Part shown: positions 44,686 through 52,326 of the stretch, in pieces
How positions within the stretch are numbered: position 1 is the first letter of the stretch
How the letters are laid out: each line of letters opens with the position of its first letter
Source of the DNA: Spirosoma sp. 48-14
Lineage (GTDB): Bacteria; Bacteroidota; Bacteroidia; Cytophagales; Spirosomataceae
Reading direction: 5' to 3'
NCBI RefSeq assembly: GCF_001898575.1
Contig: NZ_MKUD01000049.1
Span: 1-56,561, forward strand
DNA length: 56,561 bases
Notes under the pieces: generated by a model
What the model saw: the letters and a program-made list of their open reading frames with translations, nothing else
Database searches by the model: none
Told to the model about the DNA's origin: nothing
Made by a program: the position numbers and the translations under genes

Positions 44686-46014
44686 ATGAACACCAAACTT
44701 CTAATAGTGACTTCGTTGCTGGCGATCGGCGTGGCTCAGGCACAGAATCAGCCAGTTCCTGACGATTTGCGCGCCCTGATCCAGCAGGCTAATACGTATT
44801 ACCCGGTGCTGAAACAGCAACAGCAGCAAATTCAGGCGGGTGATTTACGGACCGATATCGCCCGATCGGCCCTGAAACCAAACATATCCGGTAATGCGAG
44901 TTATCAATACCTTACGCCCGTGGCACAGGCCACGTTGCCGGTCGATGGTGTAAACCGAACCATTCAGTTTCAGCCGAATCACAACGTAAATGCCTATGTT
45001 GGCGTTGGCCAAACCATTTATGACTGGGGCCGAACCAAAGCCTCGGTACAACAAGCTGCTGATAATGTGCAAGTACTCCGCCGAAACCTGGAGATCACCC
45101 AGCAATCGCTGGCCTATCAGGTTGCCGCTGCCTATTATGGCATAGGGTTTTTGCAACGGAGCCTGAGTGTTCAGGATTCGGTGATCCGCACGGCGGGCGC
45201 GAATGTACAACTACTGGTTACCCGCCTGCAAAATGGCGATGCGCTTCAATATGATGTACTAACGCAACAGGTTCGGGTAAAAACGGCTCAAAACCGTAAA
45301 ATTGAGATTCAGAACCAGTTGGAGCGGCAACTCGCTCTGTTAACTTATCTGACCGGCAATCCGAATCCCGATATTAGTCAGGCTGTGAATCAGTTCAATC
45401 TGGAAACAGCAGGCAGTAATGTAACTACGCAACCTTACACGCTGGCCAATGATGCCCAATCGGCACTGGCAGGCAATAAAGAGGTGCAACTAGCACAGGA
45501 TCGAATTCGCCAGGCCGAAACCGATATCCTGGCCAACAACTTATCGGGTCGGCCGAATCTTAGTTTTTCGGGATCAGCGGGTTACCGAAACGGCTATCTA
45601 CCCGAAATCAATACCCCTCGGTTCAATATTGCGGCTGGCGTATCACTAGCTGTACCAATTTACTCAGGAAACCGTTATAAGTTACAGAACCAGGCAGCCC
45701 AATTGAACCTGAATGCGAGCCGATATGCTCTGGAAAGCGCAAATGCACAGGTACGCCAGAGTATTGCCCAGCTCAATGCCGACATCCGAAGCAACCTGAC
45801 GCGGCTAGCCAATCTGGAAACGCAGGTCATCCAGTCGAAAAAAGCGCTTGAGATTGCCAACGCTCGTTTACGAAATGGGGTCATCACCAATGTGGAGCTA
45901 CAAAGCGCCGAAACGGGTGTAGAAGAAGCTGAATTAGGCCGTCTGAATTTCCAGTATCAATTACTGCTCAATCAGTTGGAATTAAAACGACTCCTGGGCG
46001 AGAGCCTGCTTTGA
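44686..46014 (+). CDS. TolC-family outer membrane efflux channel
   Basis: A 442-residue protein with a signal peptide (MNTKLLIVTSLLAIGVAQA) and two OEP (outer membrane efflux protein) repeats of long helices and short strands (GQTIYDWGRTKASVQQAAD, GVSLAVPIYSGNRYKLQNQA, NARLRNGVITNVELQSAETG). It forms a trimeric channel and completes the EmrAB-type tripartite pump. It is the third gene of the MarR-regulated operon. Confidence 0.95.
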   Translation: MNTKLLIVTSLLAIGVAQAQNQPVPDDLRALIQQANTYYPVLKQQQQQIQAGDLRTDIARSALKPNISGNASYQYLTPVAQATLPVDGVNRTIQFQPNHNVNAYVGVGQTIYDWGRTKASVQQAADNVQVLRRNLEITQQSLAYQVAAAYYGIGFLQRSLSVQDSVIRTAGANVQLLVTRLQNGDALQYDVLTQQVRVKTAQNRKIEIQNQLERQLALLTYLTGNPNPDISQAVNQFNLETAGSNVTTQPYTLANDAQSALAGNKEVQLAQDRIRQAETDILANNLSGRPNLSFSGSAGYRNGYLPEINTPRFNIAAGVSLAVPIYSGNRYKLQNQAAQLNLNASRYALESANAQVRQSIAQLNADIRSNLTRLANLETQVIQSKKALEIANARLRNGVITNVELQSAETGVEEAELGRLNFQYQLLLNQLELKRLLGESLL

Positions 46015-46115
46015 TACTGTTGGCTTCATTAAAATTTCATAAATCCACATACTAAACTGCCCAAAAAAGGATTTTATAAGCGTATAGTAGGTTGAACTAA
46101 ACAAAGAGCCATGTT

Positions 46116-46346
46116 ATGAAAGAACGAGTGATTGATATCCTGAAGCAATTTGGCGTCTCTGAATCATCGGTTACAGAGCAGACCCATTTCTCGCGTGATC
46201 TTGGTTTAGATAGTCTCGATAGCGTTGACCTGATTATGCAACTAGAGCAGGAATTCGGTATCCGCATTCCCGATGAGGACCACCACAAACTGGCTACGAT
46301 GCAGGGCGTACTAACCTATCTGGAAGCTGAGCAGGCCGTTGTTTAA
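46116..46346 (+). CDS. Acyl carrier protein
   Basis: A 76-residue acidic four-helix protein with the phosphopantetheine attachment Ser33 in DLGLDSLDSVDLIMQLEQEF. It is similar to fatty-acid ACPs in length and composition but has no fabF or other fatty-acid gene beside it, so it may be an additional ACP for a separate pathway. The ATG at 46116 is followed directly by the domain. An octamer inverted repeat lies downstream. Confidence 0.93.
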   Translation: MKERVIDILKQFGVSESSVTEQTHFSRDLGLDSLDSVDLIMQLEQEFGIRIPDEDHHKLATMQGVLTYLEAEQAVV

Positions 46347-46376
46347 CCGCCCTCCTTCTCAACAATATTTTTATAC

Positions 46377-46442
46377 AAACCGCGAGGACACAATAGACGC
46401 AAAGAGTAGTTTACTTCTGCGCCTGTTGCGTCCTCGCGGTTT
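46377..46442. repeat. Intergenic inverted repeat with 8-base periodicity
   Basis: Arms of about 27 bases, 46377-46404 and 46415-46442, are complementary with a few transition-type differences (the 5' parts AAACCGCGAGGAC are identical). The inner part repeats as 8-base units (GGACACAA, TAGACGCA). It lies downstream of the acyl carrier protein gene and probably ends its transcript. Confidence 0.72.
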
Positions 46443-46585
46443 ATGAACAACTGATACAGGTTACTATATTGTCCGCTCCGCAGTGGTGTCAGATACTCAC
46501 ATCTGACATAGTGAGGTTTCTCAAAACCGAACGAAGCACGAAGTCGTAAAACATCACCCAATCAGTTTCTTGAGCCGGCCTAGCG

Positions 46586-46981
46586 CTAATTTATTTTACT
46601 ATCCATTGTCTCAAAAAATACGCGTAACTTCCTCTCCATATTCATTGCTGTTTGAACAGAATCAATTGAAAAGAGGTACTTACCCCCGTTACCAATTAAA
46701 TATTCCATGCCGTCCGTGAATATAATCTTGTATAAATTAACACCATCAGCATATGGCCGTATTGAAACAAACTCTTGATATGTATAGCTCTTTACACATC
46801 GCAGGCTATAAATTACAATACCATTATGACTGTAGTAAATAACAGATAGCAAAGCGAAAAGCAGAGATAACAAAACTCCTGGTAAGGATACCAAAGGATA
46901 TTTGAGGAAGAAATAGCCATTGATTAAAATAATCGCTCCCTGTATTACAGGAAACCATTTAGCAATAAACGATCTAGTCAT
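46586..46981 (-). CDS. Small two-helix membrane protein of unknown function
   Basis: A 131-residue protein with two hydrophobic segments (about residues 10-26 and 31-51: VIQGAIILINGYFFLKYPLV and VLLSLLFALLSVIYY) followed by a soluble beta-rich part (YTYQEFVSIRPYADGVNLYK, FTDGMEYLIGNGG). It looks like a small PH-like or DUF-type membrane protein, but I cannot name the family. Base composition is more AT-rich than neighbouring genes, which may point to foreign origin. It stands alone, downstream of the gamma-glutamyltransferase gene. Confidence 0.75.
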   Translation of the reverse strand: MTRSFIAKWFPVIQGAIILINGYFFLKYPLVSLPGVLLSLLFALLSVIYYSHNGIVIYSLRCVKSYTYQEFVSIRPYADGVNLYKIIFTDGMEYLIGNGGKYLFSIDSVQTAMNMERKLRVFFETMDSKIN

Positions 46982-47083
46982 TTACGTGTACAACGTCTTA
47001 ATTTTATTGGCCTTAGTTTAATGTTATTGACGCTCTCTTCCGTTTTCCAGCCTAGTAAAAGACCAGTTAACCACATTGGGAGT

Positions 47084-48889
47084 TCAATAGCCACGCGCTG
47101 TATTATCAGCTCTAGGATCGGATGCGCCTTCGTAGGCCCCGTCGGGTCGGACGAGCACACAGTCCATTCGTCCGAGCGTATTGGTAAGTTTTTCCAGAAT
47201 ATACCCCCGGCTTTGGAGTGCCTGAACTGTGGCTTCGGAGAAAGCCCCATTTTCGAACGTCGTTTTATCAGGCAGCCACTGGTGGTGAAATTTAAGTGCA
47301 TTAACGGCCTGCTGCATAGTCATGCCATGCTCAATTACATTTAAAATCGTTTGATAAACCGATGTAATGATCGTTGAACCACCGGGCGTGCCAACAACCA
47401 TGAAGAGCTTGCCATCTTTTTCCAGAATGGTTGGCGTCATGGACGAGAGCATCCGCTTACCGGGCGCAATGGCATTTGCCTGATTACCGATCAGACCAAA
47501 CATATTTGGCACCCCCGGCTTCACGCTGAAATCGTCCATCTCGTTGTTCATAAAAAAGCCCGCTCCACCAATTACCACACGGCTCCCATACCCCCCATTG
47601 AGCGTTGTGGTAATACTGACTGCATTCCCCTCTTTATCGACAATAGAGAAGTGCGTGGTTTCGAGACTTTCGTAACCAGGAATGGTTCCGCCTTTTACAT
47701 TTCGGCTATCAGTCGCTTTGGCCCACGAAAAATCTGTCCACCGATTACGCAGATAGTCCGGGCTAATCAGTTGACTGACGGGCACTTTCACAAAGTCGGG
47801 ATCACCCAGAAATTTAGCACGGTCGGCATACACCCGTCGTTCAGCTTCGATCATCACCTGTACCGTACTATCCCGGTTCCAGCCCCATTTACGCAAGGGG
47901 TAAGGCTCAGTAAACCGCATCATCTGCAACAGAGCTACTCCCCCACTCGACGTTGGTGGCATCGTAATCACATTGTATTCCTTATACTTTGCCTGAATAG
48001 GCTCCCGCCAGGTGGCATGATAGTTTTTAAGATCTTCTTCGGTAATAAATCCCTTTCCCCGCGCCATTTCTTCGGCCAGTAGCCTAGCCGTTTCACCTTC
48101 ATAAAAACCAGCCCGGCCCTGAGCCTGAATCCGTTGTAAGGTTTTCGCCAGATCCGTCTGCACCAGCAGATCGCCCTTATGCCAGCTTATGGTATCGGCA
48201 GGAACAACACTTTTCAAAAAGTAATTTTTACCCGGATTAATCTTGAGCAGATCGGTTTTGATGCGGTTCAGGCCGAGAGCGTCCCGCTCTGTTAGAGCAA
48301 ATCCTTTAGCGGCCAGATCAATAGCGGGTTGCAGCACCTGCGCCCAGGTTAGTTTGCCAAATCGCTTATGGGCTTCGACCATGCCATCGACCGATCCGGG
48401 AACGCCACTGGCCAGATGTCCGCTGATACTCAGTCCGGGAATTACATTCCCCAGGGAGTCGAGGTACATATTCTGTGTAGCTCGGCCGGGGGCTTTTTCC
48501 CGATAATCGAGTGTGTAGGCTTTGCCCGTCTGGTCGCGATACACCATAAAGCCCCCTCCACCGATATTACCCGCACCGGGATACACTACAGCCAGTGCAA
48601 ACTGCACAGCCACAGCTGCATCGACCGCATTACCGCCTACTTTCAGGATGTTTAGCCCCACCTGCGATGCTTCGGGGTGTGCCGACGCGACCATTCCGTT
48701 ACGCCCAATAATCCCCACTCGATCGGAGAAGAATGGCTTTACGGATGGGTCTTCATCACGGTACTGATAAACGCCCTGACTTTGGCTGACTTTGGTGCTC
48801 GCAGTGGTCGACGGAGACTGCGTCTTACAAGCTGGCAAGCCACCGGCAACAAGCAGCCACAGAGCATATCGGATAATACGTTGGTTCAT
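47084..48889 (-). CDS. ggt: Gamma-glutamyltransferase lipoprotein
   Basis: A 601-residue enzyme that cleaves glutathione and other gamma-glutamyl compounds in the periplasm. The N-terminus carries a lipobox with Cys21 (GGLPAC). The self-cleavage region ESLETTHFSIVDKEGNAVSI contains the Thr nucleophile that becomes the first residue of the small subunit, and substrate-binding motifs such as GGGFMVYRD and GYGSRVVIGGAGFFMNNEMD are present. Full length, and a clean Bacteroidota promoter precedes it (48930-48960). Confidence 0.96.
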   Translation of the reverse strand: MNQRIIRYALWLLVAGGLPACKTQSPSTTASTKVSQSQGVYQYRDEDPSVKPFFSDRVGIIGRNGMVASAHPEASQVGLNILKVGGNAVDAAVAVQFALAVVYPGAGNIGGGGFMVYRDQTGKAYTLDYREKAPGRATQNMYLDSLGNVIPGLSISGHLASGVPGSVDGMVEAHKRFGKLTWAQVLQPAIDLAAKGFALTERDALGLNRIKTDLLKINPGKNYFLKSVVPADTISWHKGDLLVQTDLAKTLQRIQAQGRAGFYEGETARLLAEEMARGKGFITEEDLKNYHATWREPIQAKYKEYNVITMPPTSSGGVALLQMMRFTEPYPLRKWGWNRDSTVQVMIEAERRVYADRAKFLGDPDFVKVPVSQLISPDYLRNRWTDFSWAKATDSRNVKGGTIPGYESLETTHFSIVDKEGNAVSITTTLNGGYGSRVVIGGAGFFMNNEMDDFSVKPGVPNMFGLIGNQANAIAPGKRMLSSMTPTILEKDGKLFMVVGTPGGSTIITSVYQTILNVIEHGMTMQQAVNALKFHHQWLPDKTTFENGAFSEATVQALQSRGYILEKLTNTLGRMDCVLVRPDGAYEGASDPRADNTARGY

Positions 48890-48929
48890 AGGTATGTTTC
48901 AGGTTAAATCGTAATCGGTTGGCAAACTA

Positions 48930-48960
48930 CAAAAATAACCGACGGCGGCAGATCACCAAA
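48930..48960 (-). promoter_or_regulatory. Complete Bacteroidota-type promoter of ggt
   Basis: On the minus strand a -33 TTTG (48957-48960) is followed after 19 bases by -7 TATTTTTG (48930-48937), which fits TTTG-N19-TAnnTTTG of the primary sigma factor of Bacteroidota. The start codon lies about 40 bases downstream. Confidence 0.75.
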
Positions 48961-49099
48961 TCGACCACTTATCCTTCATAACCCGACCCTTATCCGAAAA
49001 AAGTTGGTGAACGCCGACAGGGCGAGTACATTCACCAAATGAAATAGTCTATTACTGAACACGCTCTTCTGTTCGTTCACACTTATACGCTTTACCTGG

Positions 49100-50341
49100 G
49101 TGAGATTCCTTCGTCAGATATTTGAAAGCTTCCGGTTCTCCTGGCAGGCCCTGCGCTCAAACCTGCTTCGTACCACGCTCTCCTTACTGGGCGTAACGGT
49201 CGGGATTTTCGCCATCATTGCCGTGTTTACCCTGGTTGATTCGCTCGAACGAAACATAAAGGATAGCCTATCCTTTATTGGCGACAAAGTCGTGTATGTG
49301 CAGAAATGGCCCTGGATTTTCGGCGGGGAATTTCAATGGTGGAAATACTTCCAGCGACCTGTACCTACTTATTCTGAATACCGTTTTCTGAGTGATCGAC
49401 TCGAAAGTGCCGAAGCCATCGTGGCTATGGATTTTAAAGGGCGAGTAACCATAAAGCACGACAATAACAGCATGGCATCGCTTATTCAGGGAACCACGCT
49501 GGATTACAACAAGATTTCGGAGGTACCCATCGAGCAAGGCCGCTACTTCACCCAGCAGGAGATCGACGTTGCCCGTAACGTAGCCATCATCGGAGCCGAT
49601 GTTGCCGAAAATCTCTTTCCTGGCCAAGATCCCGTTGGCAAGACCTTCAAACTCAGTGGCCATAATTTCACCGTCATTGGGGTACAGCGAAAGAAAGGAG
49701 AGAGCATCCTGAACGTGGGTGGCAATCCCGATATTAAATGCCTGATTCCTTACGGTGCTTTTGCCAAGATGTTCCATTCCGTTCAACCCGACATTGATAT
49801 TGCTATCAAAGGTTACGACACCGACGAAGGATTGGTAGAACTGGAAAGCGAAATCCGAGGCTTACTTCGTACCCGACGCGGTCTGCGCCCATTACAGGAA
49901 GATAATTTTGCGATTAATCGGCCCGAAGCAGCCGCCCAGGCCATCAGTGGTATTTTCTCCGTTCTAACCATAGCCGGTTGGATAATCGGCGGGTTTTCCA
50001 TCCTGATTGGCGGATTCGGAATTGCCAATATCATGTTTGTCAGTGTGAAAGAGCGAACGAACATAATCGGTATTCAGAAATCGCTGGGAGCCAAGAATTA
50101 CTTTATTCTATGCCAATTTCTGTTCGAAGCAGTTCTTCTTAGTTTAGTAGGTGGGATAGCAGGTATTTTTCTGGTATACCTACTATCATTTATGGATTTA
50201 GGAAGCCTTGACCTTCAGCTCACTCCTGGCAATATTACGCTGGGACTGGCCGTATCGAGTGTCATTGGCATATTGTCGGGAATTATCCCCGCTTTTTCGG
50301 CTGCACGTATGGACCCCGTTATTGCGATTCGGGCTAAGTAA
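49100..50341 (+). CDS. MacB/FtsX-type ABC transporter permease
   Basis: A 413-residue permease with one N-terminal transmembrane helix (LLRTTLSLLGVTVGIFAIIA), a periplasmic MacB-like domain (about 50-270) and three C-terminal helices (GIFSVLTIAGWIIGGFSILI, FLFEAVLLSLVGGIAGIFLV, NITLGLAVSSVIGILSGI) followed by PVIAIRAK. The start is GTG 49100; no ATG is available upstream. No ATPase gene is adjacent, so the partner must be elsewhere. These permeases mostly move lipoproteins, peptides or act in cell-envelope stress rather than import. Confidence 0.92.
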   Translation: MRFLRQIFESFRFSWQALRSNLLRTTLSLLGVTVGIFAIIAVFTLVDSLERNIKDSLSFIGDKVVYVQKWPWIFGGEFQWWKYFQRPVPTYSEYRFLSDRLESAEAIVAMDFKGRVTIKHDNNSMASLIQGTTLDYNKISEVPIEQGRYFTQQEIDVARNVAIIGADVAENLFPGQDPVGKTFKLSGHNFTVIGVQRKKGESILNVGGNPDIKCLIPYGAFAKMFHSVQPDIDIAIKGYDTDEGLVELESEIRGLLRTRRGLRPLQEDNFAINRPEAAAQAISGIFSVLTIAGWIIGGFSILIGGFGIANIMFVSVKERTNIIGIQKSLGAKNYFILCQFLFEAVLLSLVGGIAGIFLVYLLSFMDLGSLDLQLTPGNITLGLAVSSVIGILSGIIPAFSAARMDPVIAIRAK

Positions 50342-50372
50342 GTGAGTAATGCCAAGCATTAAATGCTCACTA

Positions 50373-50504
50373 CTACTCACCCCGAGGGACAACTAATACG
50401 ACGTCTTCCTTTTCGATAATCACTTGTCCTTCGGCAAGGCCTTTGGGTTTACGTACGAACTTTTTGGGAGTTACTGTCACCGGGCATAAGCTGTCAGTCC
50501 GTCG
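50373..50504 (-). pseudogene. In-frame C-terminal continuation of the NFACT gene after a TAA codon
   Basis: Directly after the TAA stop (50505-50507) the same frame continues for 43 sense codons to TAG at 50373-50375. The translated tail includes RRTDSLCPVTVTP, KKFVRKPKGLAEGQVIIEKE and DVVLVVP, matching the conserved end of RqcH/NFACT proteins (VRKPxGxxxGxV). A single change of TAA to AAA, coding Lys as in homologues, would restore the full protein. The tail shows no decay. Confidence 0.8.
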
Positions 50505-52037
50505 TTACGAGTACCAGGCAGCCAACTCAGCAGCTCGCTCAATCACATTTTTAGGAAACGGTTTACCTGCCTGGTATTTAATAATTACGTGCGACCCCGC
50601 CACATCACGAGCGTGTAGCCAAAGGTCATCTTTATAGGCATACCGCTGGGTTAGTAGATCATTATTTTTCGCATTTCGACCGATCAGAACACGAAACGTG
50701 TCAACAGTTACCTGCTTAAAAAGCGCGTCAATAGCTTGCGGTGTCCCAGCCTTTTCTGATCCATCCGCCAGCAGTTCGTGCTGCTTTACATACCGACGCA
50801 GATCTTTTAGTGTTTGCACAGACAGGATGTCCTGCTTTTGCTGAGTGATCCGGGCTACATCAGCCTCCCGTGTGGCTATCAGGTCCGTCAAATGTTGTTC
50901 CTCTATTTTTTCATTCTTCGCTTTACGGTAGAAGTTTTCTGCATTTTTCTGAGGACTTAAGTCGGGCTTGAGTTTGAGTGTGACAGGCTGATCGTGGTAG
51001 AAATCGTATAAGGTTACTCGTTCAGGCGATCTGGCACCAGGAACTGGCGGAATATCGTGCAGATTTGCCATCAGAATATGTCCCATCTGTTCATGGCTAA
51101 TGCCGTCTTCCCGCAAAATCATTCGTTGAAGCGTCGATTCCATTTGCGCTTCGGCCCGTTTTTGACGTTTTTCGAGTAGCCGAAGTAAGTTTGCTTTCTC
51201 GGCTTCAAATACACTCAGGCCATTATAACGACTATAAAATCGGTTAGCGGCTTCAATCGGGTCTGAAAACTCCTGCTCCACATGGCCATACGGTAACAAA
51301 CTAAGCGCAGGCTTATGGTCGAAGCGGGTAAGATAATACTGCGGCTTTTCCAACTGCCGAAGCACATCCTGAATAATAGCCCATTTGTCTTGAGGGGTAA
51401 CCTGAGTCAACTGTTGCCATTGCTCGTCAATCCATCGATTTACCAGTTTACCAAACGTTGGAAACAGTTTGCGATACTCAAACCCAGTCTGCTCAAACGC
51501 TTCATAAGATTGGTCGATTGGTCGATCAAATGCAGAAAGTATCAACTTCTCATCCGTCAACAATTGGCGATTGAACAGATCTATAACTTTATCATGATGA
51601 AAGGCGAGTAGATTTGGGCGGTTGCCGAAAAATTTGAATACCAATGTGAAGTTATCCTCCAGTTCAATGGCTAGGCAGCGCTCGTTTAAAAAAGACCGAA
51701 CGCCAATAACAGCCCGTTCGCTACCTTCATCTCCAATCACCGTTTCAAACAGGTCAACGCTGTTGTTACGGGCGCGCTGTACACGATCAGGAAACATCAT
51801 CCCTGAGAAATCCGGTCGAAGGGTAGCTTTAATATAAAACGGTTTATAGTAATTGACTTTGCCCTTAGCTTCTGCGAAAACCAGTACGACTTCATCCCGA
51901 TCCTGGCTATAACATTCCATAAATCGTAATGGTGTTTTCTCTTCTGACACACCATCAAAATAGGGGGTAAAACTACCTATCAGCCGTACTTGAAGAGCCT
52001 GAGTAAGTTGCCGCAGAAAGTAATAGTTTGTATGCAT
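50505..52037 (-). CDS. NFACT-family protein (RqcH-like), interrupted near its C-terminus
   Basis: A 510-residue protein of the RqcH/Rqc2 family, which adds C-terminal alanine tails to nascent chains on stalled 50S subunits. Visible parts are the NFACT-N domain (from NYYFLRQLTQALQVRLIG), a coiled-coil middle (about 285-400) and the NFACT-R domain (NDLLTQRYAYKDDLWLHARD, VAGSHVIIKYQAGKPFPKNV). The frame stops with TAA after AAWYS, while the conserved tail continues in frame for 43 codons. This means a nonsense mutation, sequence error or readthrough. A -7 element lies immediately before the ATG. Confidence 0.88.
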   Translation of the reverse strand: MHTNYYFLRQLTQALQVRLIGSFTPYFDGVSEEKTPLRFMECYSQDRDEVVLVFAEAKGKVNYYKPFYIKATLRPDFSGMMFPDRVQRARNNSVDLFETVIGDEGSERAVIGVRSFLNERCLAIELEDNFTLVFKFFGNRPNLLAFHHDKVIDLFNRQLLTDEKLILSAFDRPIDQSYEAFEQTGFEYRKLFPTFGKLVNRWIDEQWQQLTQVTPQDKWAIIQDVLRQLEKPQYYLTRFDHKPALSLLPYGHVEQEFSDPIEAANRFYSRYNGLSVFEAEKANLLRLLEKRQKRAEAQMESTLQRMILREDGISHEQMGHILMANLHDIPPVPGARSPERVTLYDFYHDQPVTLKLKPDLSPQKNAENFYRKAKNEKIEEQHLTDLIATREADVARITQQKQDILSVQTLKDLRRYVKQHELLADGSEKAGTPQAIDALFKQVTVDTFRVLIGRNAKNNDLLTQRYAYKDDLWLHARDVAGSHVIIKYQAGKPFPKNVIERAAELAAWYS

Positions 52038-52044
52038 AGTGTTA

Positions 52045-52052
52045 CAAAAGTA
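52045..52052 (-). promoter_or_regulatory. -7 promoter element very close to the NFACT start
   Basis: TACTTTTG on the minus strand matches TAnnTTTG and ends only 7 bases before the ATG (52037). If used, the transcript would be leaderless or almost so. No -33 TTTG at standard spacing is seen. Confidence 0.5.
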
Positions 52053-52326
52053 ACGTTAGAAGTGCTCAAGTTTTTTTTGAGGCAATTTTTTTAAAAAACT
52101 CACGAAAACTCAGCACTTATATAACTAAAATAATATACTATATAATTATTTTAAAATAATATATTGATAATCAGTAAGTTAATATAATATACAATATAAT
52201 TTTATTAATAAAAAATTAATTCAACCACTTTTTAGGCATGTTTTTTATTACGATTTCTTTTTGAAATATAATTTAACTAACCTAATATTGATGCGTTTAC
52301 TCATTTTTCAAACCAACCTAATCTTC
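52053..52326 (+). promoter_or_regulatory. Extremely AT-rich upstream region of susC
   Basis: The region between the divergent NFACT and SusC genes contains long AT-only stretches (TATATTGATAATC, TATAATATAC and similar, about 52110-52225). Several TAATTTTA-like elements are possible -7 sites, but none is clearly preferred. An in-frame ATG at 52291 precedes the chosen SusC start. Confidence 0.5.

Noticed and set aside
46343..46561. 72-codon leftward frame after the acyl carrier protein
   Set aside because: Its sequence is mainly the octamer inverted repeat read as protein.
46978..47301. 107-codon leftward frame overlapping the ggt 3' end
   Set aside because: It lies mostly antisense-free but out of frame within ggt, has no family features or start context, and looks like a shadow.
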